Source: Saccharothrix violaceirubra
GTDB lineage: Bacteria > Actinomycetota > Actinomycetes > Mycobacteriales > Pseudonocardiaceae
Reading direction: 5' to 3'
Length of the DNA: 64,000 nt
Assembly: GCF_014203755.1 (NCBI RefSeq)
Contig: NZ_JACHJS010000001.1
Location: 2,542,001-2,606,000 of the forward strand
Numbering within the stretch: the first letter of the stretch is position 1; every line of letters begins with the position of its first letter. The notes below the pieces were generated by a model. That model was not told the DNA's origin and searched no databases. It saw nothing but the letters and a program-made list of their open reading frames with translations. A program made the translations under genes and the position numbers. This document shows, in pieces, positions 19,290-28,787 of the stretch.

Positions 19290-20428
19290 GCCCGCTCCGC
19301 CAGGCGAGCGGACACCAACTGCCCCAGCGCTTCCACCGTCGGTCCGAGCGTGGTGCGCTCCGCGATCTCGGCCAGCGGCGCGACCTTCCGGTCACCCGCG
19401 CCGAACACCCACGCCGCCACGGGGGTCTCGTCGAACCCCTCGTGCAGCTCGCGGGCGTGTGCGGCGAGCCTGGTGGCGGCCTGGACGATCCGGCCGCCTT
19501 CGGCGTCGTCCGGAATGGCTTCCTCGAACGCGCCCACCAGGTTGATCGACTGGGACTCGCGGGCGACGACGAGGACGACGTCGGGCAGGGTGCGGTTGGC
19601 GAACGTGTTCTGCTTGCCGGTGGGCATGCTGGTGACGAACGCGCGGACGAACGCCTCGGCCGCGCGCCGGGTCGCCTCGTCGTCGCCGAGGTTGTCGCGC
19701 AGCCGGTCCACGTCGAGGGTCGCGTAGCGGTAGAGGGTGGAGGAGTTGAACTCGACCGTGCCGATCATTCCCGCGCCGGCGTCCTCCTCGTCGTCGCGCT
19801 TCTTGTGGTCGTCCACGGCGGTGAAGTAGTCGTACTCGTTCGAGACCGCGTGGACGCTCAATGCGTGGGCGACCTGGGCCGCCGCGTCGACGTTGAGATC
19901 GGTGGCGTCGGCGACCATGCGACCGAACAGGGACACGTCCACCGAGTGCGCCTCGTCCGCCCTAGCACGGACGTCCGCCTTCGCGATGTCGAGCTTGCCG
20001 TCCTCACCGGCGGCCACCGCGGCCTCGATCGCCAACTCGGCCAGCGAGGCGATCTGGCGGTTGCTGAGGAACAGCAGATAGCCGGATTCCTGCAACGCCT
20101 CCTTCTTGCGCGGCTGACTGATCTTGATCCCGGCCGCGGTGAGCACCGCCTCGGCGAGTTTCACGGACCGGTCCACCAGCTCGGGCACCTGGTCGGTGAT
20201 GGCCTCCGACAGCAGTTCGACGACGCGTTTGGTGCGCACACCCAGTTCGTCGGTGTCCAGCAGATGGTCGAACGCGTCACGGGTGGCGCGTTTCCACGAT
20301 TGGCTCGACACCCGCGCCCGCCGTCGCCCGCCGTACATGGCGGTCTTAGGGCTACCCGTGTCGTCCCTGTTGATGTTGCTGGGCGGGACGGTCTGGATGA
20401 CGTGGATGTCGAGAATGGTACGAGGCAT
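19286..20428 (-). CDS. cas7e: Cascade backbone subunit Cas7e (CasC/Cse4)
   Basis: A 380-residue protein opening MPRTILDIHVIQTVPPSNINRDDTG split, with GGRRRARVSSQSWKRATR and NTFANRTLPDVVLVVARESQ, all standard for Cas7e. Several copies coat the crRNA spacer in Cascade. The ATG lies 24 nt after the cse2 stop, the only real gap between genes in the operon. Confidence 0.96.
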   Translation of the reverse strand: MPRTILDIHVIQTVPPSNINRDDTGSPKTAMYGGRRRARVSSQSWKRATRDAFDHLLDTDELGVRTKRVVELLSEAITDQVPELVDRSVKLAEAVLTAAGIKISQPRKKEALQESGYLLFLSNRQIASLAELAIEAAVAAGEDGKLDIAKADVRARADEAHSVDVSLFGRMVADATDLNVDAAAQVAHALSVHAVSNEYDYFTAVDDHKKRDDEEDAGAGMIGTVEFNSSTLYRYATLDVDRLRDNLGDDEATRRAAEAFVRAFVTSMPTGKQNTFANRTLPDVVLVVARESQSINLVGAFEEAIPDDAEGGRIVQAATRLAAHARELHEGFDETPVAAWVFGAGDRKVAPLAEIAERTTLGPTVEALGQLVSARLAERA

Positions 20429-20452
20429 GGACGCTGTTCCTTCGTGACGGGT

Positions 20453-21088
20453 TCAGGACTGCGCGGAGTCGGGGGCCATTTTCGGGGTGCGGTAGAACTC
20501 GCGGCCCCACCTCAGCGGGATGGCCGACGCTCCACCGTGTTGCCACCACGTCAGCTCGTCCGCGAGCAGCCCGTAGTCGAGCGGGATTCCGTTCGTGCGC
20601 AACAACTGGACGGCTCCCCGCAGGTGGTGCACCACTTCGTCGAAGCTCGCCGAGGTGCTCAGGGCCTGGAAGCGACGCACGATCGGGGGGAGAGGTTCGC
20701 CGAACTCGCCGGGGTGCAGCAGACGTAGCGACTTGCCGAGGCCGTAGCCGCGACGATTCATCTGTTTGGCACGGTGGGATTGCTGGTGCAGTGCATACAG
20801 GGTGAAGGCGATGTGCGCCGCGTTCTCCTGGGTCGTCGGGTCGTTGCCGGCGTCCTCGCCGGCGAACTTGTCCGACTCCGTGTACAGCAGGAGATCCGGA
20901 ACAGTGCCTGCCCGCTTTCCGACACCCCGACGAAGTCTCGCCAGGGCCGCGACCGCCGCGGACCGATTGGCCAGGTAGTCGCGCTGCCAGATCTGGATGC
21001 GTTCGTGAACCTCGATGCCGACCGGCGTCAGCTCGCGTCGGCGGAGGGTCTCCGCGGGTGGCTTTCCTTCTTCGGCCGTGGTGGTCAT
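20453..21088 (-). CDS. cse2: Cascade small subunit Cse2 (CasB)
   Basis: A 211-residue helical protein with the Cse2 hallmarks ANRSAAVAALARLRRGVGKRAG and ENAAHIAFTLYALHQQSH, plus RRFQALSTSASFDEVVHHLRGAVQLLR. It stabilises the Cascade R-loop. The ATG overlaps the cse1 stop (ATGA); the longer open frame upstream lies antisense to nothing real and overlaps cse1, so it was dropped. Confidence 0.94.
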   Translation of the reverse strand: MTTTAEEGKPPAETLRRRELTPVGIEVHERIQIWQRDYLANRSAAVAALARLRRGVGKRAGTVPDLLLYTESDKFAGEDAGNDPTTQENAAHIAFTLYALHQQSHRAKQMNRRGYGLGKSLRLLHPGEFGEPLPPIVRRFQALSTSASFDEVVHHLRGAVQLLRTNGIPLDYGLLADELTWWQHGGASAIPLRWGREFYRTPKMAPDSAQS

Positions 21089-22728
21089 GACCCGGCTTCC
21101 CCTTCCTGTTCGGAGGTCCGGTGCAGCGCCTTGCCCAAGTCGCCGAAGAACCAACCTTGCGCGAGCGGTGAGTTCACGAATCGTTTCTCGTTGCCGACAC
21201 GGCCTTTGAGTGCCTTCGCGGGCGCTGCGGCGAGGAGGTTCCGCACGAGGGGCAGCAGTCCGGCCCGTGCCCGGTCGTGCCAAGCGGTTTCGGCATCCGT
21301 GGCCACCGTGTCGGCGCCCAGCGTCTCCAGCCATGCGCGGAACAACGGGTCCAGGAGGGCGTAGGCGGACTCGGTCGCCCTGGTGCGGGGACCCTCCAGT
21401 TCGTCCTTGCCGCACCCGGCCGCGTCGGCCAGCCGCTCGGCCAGCTTGCCCACGGCCCACGCCGCCTTCTCCGCGGCCTGGACGCACCGCACCGCCATGT
21501 CGGGCAACTCCGCGACACCCCGGCCGAGCAGGACGGCCTTCATCGACAAGGCGTCGTCCACCACTTCGTCGGTCACCGAGTTGTTGCTGCCGTAGGTCAT
21601 GCCGATCGTACGCAGTCGTACCGGGTACGCCTCGCCGATGACCCCGCGTACTTCGGCGACCCATTCGAGGATATCCGGCGTCAGGTAGGCCGCGGCCTCG
21701 TTGCTCTGGGGCTTGGCCGCGCCGGGGAGGAGCGACTGCAAGCCCCGCCACACCGCACGTTGCGGCTCATGGGTCTTGGGCATGTAGACCACGCCCGAAC
21801 GCAGCTTCGCCTCTTGTGCTTTACTGCGGCGCCACGCGGTGTGCGACTCGAAGATGTTCTTGTTCTGCGGCGTGATGCGGTCACCGTTGCAGATCAGCAC
21901 GCTCGTCACGTGCGCGTCGTCGTGGACCAGGCGGACGCGCCTGCTCTGCCAGGTGTAGAGGTCCAACGGTCCGGTGGGCGGTCGGCCTCCCTCCATGTCC
22001 TCGGCCGGCCCTGCCGGTGGCCGCCGCCACGCGGGCACGTCCTGGTCGGGATCACGTTGCTGCATCAGACCGTGCTCGTAGGGCATCAGGTTGAGCAGCA
22101 ACGTCTCCCGCAGCGTGCGCCCTTCCGGCAGCACGGCGCCGAGATTGCCCGACCACCCCGTTCCGATCGGATAACCCCTGCCACCCTTGACGCGCGGGTC
22201 GCCCACGGCGCCCGACTTGATCCCGGACGGGTCGAACGCGTGACAATGGACCACCCAGCGGGCCGCCTCGGCGAAGGACAGCACCAACGGTCGACCCATC
22301 CGGGTGGAGAAGAACGGCGCGTTGTTGGGCACGTCCGCGATCAGCCTGGACAGATCGGTCGTCTCGTCCTTGGCCGTGCGCAGCCCGGCGACCTGGAGGA
22401 ACGGCGTCTCGGGGTGGAACAGGTCGAATCGTCCACGGTGCTCCGCGAGGTAGTCCGCGATCGTGTCGATCGGCAGCCGCGGTGCGGTCCACAGTTCTTC
22501 CCAGGCGTCCATGTCCTCGGGCCCCCGCAGCGCGTCGTGCAGCACCGCGAGCAGCAACCTGGTCGACGCGAACACCTGGGTCGGGACATCACCGGCCAGG
22601 ACCGCCAGATCGTGCGCCCGCGCGAAGACCTCGGTCAACGACAGCTCGACCGGCTCGCCGTCGAGGGTGCGTGCGATCAGCCACGGCTGGTCCACGAGGT
22701 CGAACGCGACCCGGTCACCGGCGCTCAT
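21085..22728 (-). CDS. cse1: Cascade large subunit Cse1 (CasA)
   Basis: A 547-residue protein opening MSAGDRVAFDLVDQPWLIARTLDG, the usual Cse1 start (FNLVDEPWI-like). It includes RFDLFHPETPFLQVAGL and the stretch LLLNLMPYEHGLM. Cse1 reads the PAM and recruits Cas3. Met at this position was chosen because the next upstream in-frame Met would extend 62 nt into cas3, while this one gives the canonical N-terminus with a 14-nt overlap. Confidence 0.95.
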   Translation of the reverse strand: MSAGDRVAFDLVDQPWLIARTLDGEPVELSLTEVFARAHDLAVLAGDVPTQVFASTRLLLAVLHDALRGPEDMDAWEELWTAPRLPIDTIADYLAEHRGRFDLFHPETPFLQVAGLRTAKDETTDLSRLIADVPNNAPFFSTRMGRPLVLSFAEAARWVVHCHAFDPSGIKSGAVGDPRVKGGRGYPIGTGWSGNLGAVLPEGRTLRETLLLNLMPYEHGLMQQRDPDQDVPAWRRPPAGPAEDMEGGRPPTGPLDLYTWQSRRVRLVHDDAHVTSVLICNGDRITPQNKNIFESHTAWRRSKAQEAKLRSGVVYMPKTHEPQRAVWRGLQSLLPGAAKPQSNEAAAYLTPDILEWVAEVRGVIGEAYPVRLRTIGMTYGSNNSVTDEVVDDALSMKAVLLGRGVAELPDMAVRCVQAAEKAAWAVGKLAERLADAAGCGKDELEGPRTRATESAYALLDPLFRAWLETLGADTVATDAETAWHDRARAGLLPLVRNLLAAAPAKALKGRVGNEKRFVNSPLAQGWFFGDLGKALHRTSEQEGEAGS

Positions 22729-25450
22729 GCACAAGCCCCCTGCGCGGGTCGTAGCGCACGTGGAAGCCGACGTCACCGTGTCCGATGTCGGCTTCGCCGT
22801 TCACGTCCAGGACGAGCACGAGTTGTCCTTTCAGCAGAGGGGAGGAGTGGAAGGACGGGAAGCAATTCTTCTCCAACGCGGAGATCACCGCCAAGTCGAC
22901 CCCCGGGTTGCTCAGCGCGCGAGGCAGCCGCAACGAGCACGCGGCGACGACTCGTTCCTGAGGCGGCTCGATCGGAAGGTCGGTCGGCACCGGGTCGCCG
23001 CCGCCACGATCGATCCACTGTGGTGTGTGCAGGCCGCCGTGGCGATCCTGTTGCACGACGAGGACTTCCAGGGACTCGCCGCCGTCGCGGACCTGGGCCA
23101 ACCCTTCGCGACCGTCGTCGGCGTCCCCGACACCGGCCCGGACCCAGCCGATCAACGACTTGCGCGAGGAACCGACCTTGTCCAGCAGGAACGTCCGGGC
23201 CGCCGCGACCCGTCGCACTTCATCGTCGTCCGCACGCTTTTTCGCCCGTGCCAAGGCTGACTGCCAGGATTCCGGGCCGACCGGGTCCTCGTCGTACGCT
23301 CGCTGTACCAGTGGCGCGATGTCCTGGGGCAGCGCGACCTTGTCGCGTTCGACGATCAATGCCACCGAGCGCAGCAGCAGGTGTTCCCCGTAGACGGCAC
23401 GTGACCCGGCCACCGCGCGCACGGGCTCAGCCGCCCAATCCTCCACGCCCACCACCGCGCATCTGGCCGTGGTGACGGGTTCAGGACGCTTCCGGGGATG
23501 CCGGTGCAGTCGGCCGAGTCGTTGCAGGACCAGGTCCATCGGCGCCAGATCGGTGACCATGAGGTCGAAGTCGACGTCCAGCGACTGCTCGACCACCTGC
23601 GACGCCACCACGATGTGGAGCGCAGGCCGTTCGCCCTCGCGTCCGAAGCGCCGCAACAGTTCGCGGTCGATCCGCGCCCGGTCGCAGGACAGGAACTGCG
23701 AGTGGTTCACCGTGACGTGCTCGACGCCGAACTCCTGCTCCAAGCGCTCTGCCGTCGCCTGGACCCTGCCCACCGTGTTACGCACCACCACCGCGCAGCC
23801 ACCTTCGCGCAGGTGTTCACGCAGGAACGTCACGACCTGCTCGATGTCGTCGGAAAGCCGGTCCAACGCGACCGTGGTGCCGTTTCCGGGGAGCGGCAAC
23901 ACCTTCGGGGCCGTACCGCCCGAAGCCAGGATCAACGGGTAGCCGTCCACGGCGGGGGCCGGCGTGCCGTCGTAGGCCGCAACCAGCCGCACCCGGCGCG
24001 CGGCGGGCAACGTGGCCGACAGCAACACGACCGGAACGCCATACGCGCCCAGCCAGTGCAGCACCCGTTCCAGGTACTGGGACATGTACACGTCGTAGGC
24101 GTGCACCTCGTCGATCACCACGACCTTGCCCGCCAGCGCCAGGTGTCGCAGCATCAGGTGTCTGCTCTTCAACCCGGCGAACAGCACCTGGTCGATCGTG
24201 CCCACCACGAACGACGCCAAGACGCCCTTCTTGCGACCACTGAGCCATCGGTGCGCCACCACCGCCGACTCGTCGTGCTCGCCGTCTTCGCCGACCGAGG
24301 TGAACCATCCGTCACGCACCAGGCCCGTGAACGTGTCGTTCAAGGAAGCCTTGCCGTGCGCCAATGTCACGCTCACCGACCCGTCGCGACCGGGCAACGC
24401 CTCGACCCACGACCGGACCCGGTCGAACATCGCGTCGGTCGTGGCCTGCGTCGGCAACGCCATGAACACACCGTCGGCGCCTGAGCGTGCCGCCAGCTCT
24501 TCGGCGGCCAGCAACGCGGCCTCGGTCTTGCCGACGCCCATCGGGGCTTCCACGATCACCAACCCGGGGACGGACTGCGTGGCAGCCACCTCCACCGCCG
24601 CGGCCTGGACGGGCCGCACGACACCGCCGGGAATCGCGAACCGTTCGCTGAACGCCGCGTCCACGTTCGAGGAGACAGGCGACGCACGCCACCGTCGCGG
24701 CAGGGCCAACCGCTTCCAGGCATGATCGACCCGCGCGGCGGTGTCGAGATCCCGAGGCGGCTCATGGGCCTCCAACAACGGGAAATAGTCCGCGTTCGAG
24801 GCGATCCAGTCGGCCAGGATCACGATCGCGGTCAACAGCACCTGACTGGGCATGCTGAGCCGGATGTCCTGGTACCGCGACCAGTCCACACCCTCGGAAG
24901 CCCGCCGCAGGAAGAACTCCCGCGCCTCCTGCCACACGCCGCCGCCGATCAACTCGGTCAGCCCGGCGACCTCGGCCAGCGTGGAACGCTCCGGCGGCAC
25001 GCCGTGATGAGCGGCCACGACGGAAGCCATCTGGTCGGCGAACACCGGTCCGACCTCGGCCGCGAGGAAGTCCCGGACGGCCAGGTAGCCCACGACTGTG
25101 TGGTGCGCCCGGCTCCGGTCGGGGTGCGTCATCAACATCGGGTTCGCGACGATCCCGGCGTCACGCATTCGATCGGCGAGCAATGGAACCTGGACGGCGA
25201 ACGCACATGACGCCTTGGCTACGTCGTGCACCCGCGCCAACCAGCACGCCAACTCCCGGACCGCGTCGACGTCACCGCCCAGGTCCTTCGCGATCCGGCC
25301 CAGGACCTGAGGTGAGACCCAGTGGTCGACCAGCCGCGCGGCGACTCCGGCGGCATCGTCCAGATGCTGCTGCAATGGCAGCCAATGGGTCGGTCGCCCG
25401 TGGTCGTCCATCACTGACTTGGCCCACACCCAGCGAAGGTCGACAGGCAA
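22715..25450 (-). CDS. cas3: Cas3 nuclease-helicase (type I-E)
   Basis: About 911 residues. The N-terminal HD nuclease domain has ARVHDVAKA and VAAHHG. The SF2 helicase domain has EAPMGVGKTEAAL (Walker A), VVVIDEVHAYD (DEVH box), LLSATLP, and SQVVEQSLDVDFDLMVTD with LQRLGRLHRH. It degrades target DNA after Cascade binding. I prefer the TTG start, placed 5 nt after GGAGG and giving LPVDLRWVWAKS, over another TTG 66 nt upstream (25516) that has no ribosome site and would make the 14-bp-arm palindrome coding. It is the first gene of the eight-gene cas operon. Confidence 0.93.
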   Translation of the reverse strand: MPVDLRWVWAKSVMDDHGRPTHWLPLQQHLDDAAGVAARLVDHWVSPQVLGRIAKDLGGDVDAVRELACWLARVHDVAKASCAFAVQVPLLADRMRDAGIVANPMLMTHPDRSRAHHTVVGYLAVRDFLAAEVGPVFADQMASVVAAHHGVPPERSTLAEVAGLTELIGGGVWQEAREFFLRRASEGVDWSRYQDIRLSMPSQVLLTAIVILADWIASNADYFPLLEAHEPPRDLDTAARVDHAWKRLALPRRWRASPVSSNVDAAFSERFAIPGGVVRPVQAAAVEVAATQSVPGLVIVEAPMGVGKTEAALLAAEELAARSGADGVFMALPTQATTDAMFDRVRSWVEALPGRDGSVSVTLAHGKASLNDTFTGLVRDGWFTSVGEDGEHDESAVVAHRWLSGRKKGVLASFVVGTIDQVLFAGLKSRHLMLRHLALAGKVVVIDEVHAYDVYMSQYLERVLHWLGAYGVPVVLLSATLPAARRVRLVAAYDGTPAPAVDGYPLILASGGTAPKVLPLPGNGTTVALDRLSDDIEQVVTFLREHLREGGCAVVVRNTVGRVQATAERLEQEFGVEHVTVNHSQFLSCDRARIDRELLRRFGREGERPALHIVVASQVVEQSLDVDFDLMVTDLAPMDLVLQRLGRLHRHPRKRPEPVTTARCAVVGVEDWAAEPVRAVAGSRAVYGEHLLLRSVALIVERDKVALPQDIAPLVQRAYDEDPVGPESWQSALARAKKRADDDEVRRVAAARTFLLDKVGSSRKSLIGWVRAGVGDADDGREGLAQVRDGGESLEVLVVQQDRHGGLHTPQWIDRGGGDPVPTDLPIEPPQERVVAACSLRLPRALSNPGVDLAVISALEKNCFPSFHSSPLLKGQLVLVLDVNGEADIGHGDVGFHVRYDPRRGLVHERR

Positions 25451-25470
25451 GCACGCCTCCGTTGCAGCGG

Positions 25471-25502
25471 TAGTACTGGGCCGATTGGTCGGCCCAGTAC
25501 TA
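25471..25502. promoter_or_regulatory. Perfect inverted repeat upstream of cas3
   Basis: Perfect 14-nt arms (TAGTACTGGGCCGA / TCGGCCCAGTACTA) around a 4-nt TTGG spacer, ending 20 nt before the preferred cas3 TTG. It could be a dimeric repressor operator or a mRNA hairpin gating the cas operon. The strong dyad is unlike neighbouring sequence. The rest of the gap to the Nudix gene (about 25503-25787) is AT-richer, non-coding and should hold the cas promoter, but no clear -35/-10 was assigned. Confidence 0.7.
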
Positions 25503-25787
25503 GTCTGTTTCGGCAATGCTTCATACGCAGAAATGCGGATTGCACCTTGATGTCGTGCCGCATTGAGATCTGTCGGTGTCGTGCTGATCAGACCGCGGTC
25601 AGGTTGAGGGCCTGGCCCGGCTACGGCAAGGCAAGGTCGTGGTATCGGCAGAGGTCGTTACTGTTGATGACTGCTCGCGGCGACGAGGAAAATCGACGTG
25701 AACGCCAGTGTCCGTCTGACGGGCCGTCGTGGTTTGCACCCGGAGCGCATCGACTCCATCTGGCGTGAATGAGTAACGTTAGGCCAC

Positions 25788-26345
25788 GTGGCCGATGAGC
25801 AGACCCCCGCCGAGCTGACCCGCTGGACGATCCACGGCGAACGACTGGTGGACGACACCCGCAAGCTCAACGTCAGCATCGCCCACGTCGAACTGCCGGA
25901 CGGTGTCCACTTCGAGCAGTGGGTCCTGAGGATGCCCAGGGCCGTGATGACCCTCGTCCTGAACGACGAGGCGACCCACGTGTTGATGATCTACCGCCAC
26001 CGGTGGGTGCCCGACCGCTGGACCTGGGAACTCCCCGGCGGCTACCTCGACCCCGACGAGGACCCGGCACGCTGCGCCGAACGCGAGGCGGTCGAGGAGA
26101 CCGGCTGGAAACCCCGCGGCGTCCGTCTCCTCACGACCTTCCAGCCCCTGACCGGCACGGCCGACTTCGAGAACCTGATCTACGTCGCCGAGGGTGCCGA
26201 GCACACCGGAGAGGCCCCGGACGTGAACGAGGCCGAGCGGGTGGGGTGGATTCCCCTGGACCGCGTGAAGACCATGATCGAGGACGGCCGGATCATCGGG
26301 GCCGCGGCCCAGATCGGCCTACTGCACGTACTCGCGTTCCGGTGA
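25788..26345 (+). CDS. Nudix hydrolase (ADP-ribose pyrophosphatase-like)
   Basis: A 185-residue protein with an exact Nudix box GX5EX7REUXEEXGU: GYLDPDEDPARCAEREAVEE followed by TGW. The N-terminal FEQWVLRMPRAVMTLVLN and WELPGGYLDPDEDP resemble ADP-ribose/nucleoside-diphosphate-sugar hydrolases. The GTG start is the only plausible one. The last 27 nt overlap the convergent XRE gene. It is divergent from the cas operon; the substrate is not determinable from sequence. Confidence 0.9.
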   Translation: MADEQTPAELTRWTIHGERLVDDTRKLNVSIAHVELPDGVHFEQWVLRMPRAVMTLVLNDEATHVLMIYRHRWVPDRWTWELPGGYLDPDEDPARCAEREAVEETGWKPRGVRLLTTFQPLTGTADFENLIYVAEGAEHTGEAPDVNEAERVGWIPLDRVKTMIEDGRIIGAAAQIGLLHVLAFR

Positions 26346-27710
26346 CGTCACAATCCCCATGGCCCGCATCTCCGCGAACAGCTCCGTCACCGCCGGGACG
26401 TCGGCGAAGGGCTTGAGCCGGGCGGCCACGTCGGCGAGGTACGCGACCGTGCGCACCGAGTTCAGGTTGCCCGCCATCTGCAACGCCGCCCGCCCGGCCT
26501 CGCACGCTTCCTCGATCCGTCGCTGATCGGCCAGGATCGAGGCGAGCAGCGCCGTGTTGAACAGCCGTCCCCGGTCGAACCCGGCCGCCATCTCCAACGA
26601 TCGCCGGGCGAACCGTTCGGCTTCGTCCGACCGCCCCAGGTCACGGAAGCAGTGGGCGAACTTGGCCGCCAGGTAGGCTGCGTCGAAGTAGCGCAGCCAC
26701 TCGGGAGCCGACTCGCCTTCCGCACCTTCGAAGCTGGTCTCGGCGTCCCGCAACGCGGACAAGGTTCCCTTTGCGTCCCGCAGCAAGGCCAGCCCGTGCG
26801 CTTCCATCACCGCGGCTTCCGCCTGGAGAACCCCGATGCCGGTGCGTGCGGCGCTGTCCCTTGCCCCGCGCGCCAGGTCGACCGCCACCAGCGGCGATCG
26901 CGAGAATGCCGCGTGGTGGCTCAGACCGGCGAGCATCTCGGCGGCGTGGGCGTCGTCGCCGACCTCGTTGCTCAGCCGCAACGCCACCCGCAGGTGTTTG
27001 CGACCGGCCGACGCGTCGCCGACGTCGTAGGCCATCCACCCGGCGAGGTGATTCATCTCCGCGACCGCGCCGAACAGCTCCCGCCGGACACCGTCGCGAA
27101 AGCGCCCGGCCCGGAGCATCGGCACGACCTCGCCCACCAGGTACTGGCCGACGGTCGATCGCGCGTGGCCGCCGCCGAAGCGGTTGTCGAGTTCCCGGAA
27201 CATGCGGGTCATCGCCCGCAGCATGTCGACGTCCGCCAATTCGACGGTCCGGTCCATGACCGTGGGAGGCTCGCTCACCGCGAACCACCCGAACGGCCGC
27301 CCCTGCCGTTTCCCCCGCGCGACGGACGAGGACCCGCTCAGCCGGAACCACAGCAACGCCTGAGGCACCCGCAGCGCTCGCGCCCAACGCTCCAGCCGAA
27401 CGAGGTCGCTCGGCGCGACCGCGTGGTCGGACTCCAGGTTCGACACGTGCGACTGCGACAGGTCAAGCCAGCCCGCGAGTCGCGACTGGGTGATCACAGG
27501 GTCGTGTGCGTGCCGATAGACCTTCATGATCCGACCGAAATGGCGGGACGCGAACGCCTCTCGGAATTCCGGGGTGGCCCAGAACTTCGCCGGAACCTCC
27601 GGAGCCCGATCGACCTGGACGTCCCGCCGCCCACAGGCCGAGCAGAGCCGCGAGCGGTTGTCGGCCGCCAGGTTCGCGCCGCAGTCGCGACACTGCCGAT
27701 TCAGCTTCAT
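26319..27710 (-). CDS. Zinc-ribbon/XRE HTH regulator with TPR-like tail
   Basis: A 463-residue protein. Residues 7-27 form a zinc ribbon (CRDCGAN...LCSACG), followed by an XRE-type HTH (QSRLAGWLDLSQSHVSNLESD, about 78-98, residues split). A long helical TPR-like region runs to the C-terminus (LRVALRLSNEVGDDAHAAEMLAGLSHHAAF, repeated helix pairs). The ATG is 5 nt after AGGAG. It faces a divergent operon of small proteins that it probably controls, with a palindrome between them. A 54-bp piece of this gene is duplicated at 30146. Confidence 0.87.
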   Translation of the reverse strand: MKLNRQCRDCGANLAADNRSRLCSACGRRDVQVDRAPEVPAKFWATPEFREAFASRHFGRIMKVYRHAHDPVITQSRLAGWLDLSQSHVSNLESDHAVAPSDLVRLERWARALRVPQALLWFRLSGSSSVARGKRQGRPFGWFAVSEPPTVMDRTVELADVDMLRAMTRMFRELDNRFGGGHARSTVGQYLVGEVVPMLRAGRFRDGVRRELFGAVAEMNHLAGWMAYDVGDASAGRKHLRVALRLSNEVGDDAHAAEMLAGLSHHAAFSRSPLVAVDLARGARDSAARTGIGVLQAEAAVMEAHGLALLRDAKGTLSALRDAETSFEGAEGESAPEWLRYFDAAYLAAKFAHCFRDLGRSDEAERFARRSLEMAAGFDRGRLFNTALLASILADQRRIEEACEAGRAALQMAGNLNSVRTVAYLADVAARLKPFADVPAVTELFAEMRAMGIVTSPEREYVQ

Positions 27711-27772
27711 CACCACTCCTGACCTGCGACTCGACCCGAGTGTAGCCACAGCGACACGCCTCGACCGTTGGA

Positions 27773-27789
27773 TATCGGTACCACCGATA
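27773..27789. promoter_or_regulatory. Candidate operator palindrome
   Basis: TATCGGT-ACC-ACCGATA, perfect 7-nt arms, near the middle of the 159-nt gap between the divergent XRE gene and the small-protein operon. A second, weaker dyad (CCACC-GATGA-GGTGG) follows within 15 nt. Location and symmetry suit an operator for the XRE protein. Confidence 0.5.
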
Positions 27790-27869
27790 GCGCATCCACC
27801 GATGAGGTGGACCAAGGTCGATGCGCCGCTCATCGTGGTGATCGAAAGCCACGACGAAGGGAATCGGAA

Positions 27870-28136
27870 ATGTCCTTTTACGTACTGGCACGCCCGGATG
27901 GGCACGCGTCGGCTGCCCTGGTCGAGCAAACACCGGGTCAACCCAACCTGATCGCGGAAGTGGGGGATGCCCAGATCGCCGTTCAGGCCGCCGACCACCC
28001 GGAGGGGCTCAAACTGGCCGCCGGCTTCGCCTGGAACCTGGCCAAGGCCGCCACCGAGTTCGCCACCCGGTGTCAGGAACTCGCGATGGCCCAGGATTCG
28101 GACGCCCATGGCCGGCGCTCCCGGTCCGTCGGCTGA
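27870..28136 (+). CDS. Small protein of the XRE-associated operon
   Basis: An 88-residue protein, family not recognised. It opens MSFYVLARPDGHASAALVEQ and has a helical C-terminal half (LKLAAGFAWNLAKAATEFAT). GAAGGGA lies upstream of the ATG. It is divergent from the zinc-ribbon XRE gene and followed by more small genes on the same strand. Small partners next to XRE/TPR regulators are common in actinomycetes and often modulate the regulator; that role here is inferred from position. Confidence 0.65.
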   Translation: MSFYVLARPDGHASAALVEQTPGQPNLIAEVGDAQIAVQAADHPEGLKLAAGFAWNLAKAATEFATRCQELAMAQDSDAHGRRSRSVG

Positions 28137-28223
28137 CAGAACCAGACAACGGACCCACCTCGCGGTCGTCACGGTGTGAGACCCCTGCGCTGGTCCTTCT
28201 TCCGAGAAAGAGGAGATTCTTCG

Positions 28224-28445
28224 ATGAACAGTGTCCTGGCCATCCCGACCAGCGTGTGCGCCGCGATCGGCGACACCACCCCCATCCGGCACGAAGTCGT
28301 CGGCGACGAGGTCCGCATCGCCTTCGGCCGCAACGAGATCGACCTCGTCCTGAGCCCCCGGGCCGCACACGAACTCGCCACCCGCTGCACCGTCGCGCTG
28401 GACACCCTCACCGCACCCGAACCCGACGAGGACGTCCCGGCCTGA
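28224..28445 (+). CDS. Small acidic protein of the XRE-associated operon
   Basis: A 73-residue acidic protein (MNSVLAIPTSVCAAIGDTTP to PEPDEDVPA), not recognised. An AGAGGAGA ribosome site precedes the ATG by 7 nt, which supports expression. Its LSPRAAHELATRC resembles the C-terminal helix of the upstream 88-residue protein (AKAATEFATRC), so the two may be distant paralogues. Confidence 0.65.
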   Translation: MNSVLAIPTSVCAAIGDTTPIRHEVVGDEVRIAFGRNEIDLVLSPRAAHELATRCTVALDTLTAPEPDEDVPA

Positions 28446-28481
28446 CCGGTACCGGCAACGGTGTGAGGGAGGTGGCGGGGC

Positions 28482-28787
28482 GTGGCGCGCAGGTTCCGGT
28501 GGCTGCCCCACGACGGCGGTCGGCACGCCGTCCCGGTCGAGTTGGTGGCCGGGGCCGACGGGGCGACGTTGTGCGGTCTGGCGGTGACCGTCCCGTCCAC
28601 GTCGCCTCCCCGCCACCCGCACGGGTGTTGGCCCACCTGCCCGGCCTGCGACACCGCCTGGCGACGCGCAGAGGGCATCCCGCTGCCCTCCGAGCGTCGG
28701 CGGGCCAGCGGGCCTCCCGGACGAGCGCGAGCCGCTACGGCGTTCGACGTCCACATCACCGATCGGTCCGAAGTGGATGAATCGTGA
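28482..28787 (+). CDS. Small zinc-finger-like protein
   Basis: A 101-residue protein with a central putative metal site HPHGCWPTCPACDTAW (Cys-x3-Cys-x2-Cys with nearby His) and a basic Arg/Ala-rich tail. Similar zinc-finger small proteins accompany XRE regulators in this order. The GTG start lies after GGAGGTGGCGGGGC. Its TGA overlaps the GTG of the next gene, so it is translationally coupled to it. Confidence 0.65.
   Translation: MARRFRWLPHDGGRHAVPVELVAGADGATLCGLAVTVPSTSPPRHPHGCWPTCPACDTAWRRAEGIPLPSERRRASGPPGRARAATAFDVHITDRSEVDES

Noticed and set aside
22729..22776. Longer Cse1 start
   Set aside because: It adds a Cys/Thr-rich segment inside cas3 with no homology to Cse1.
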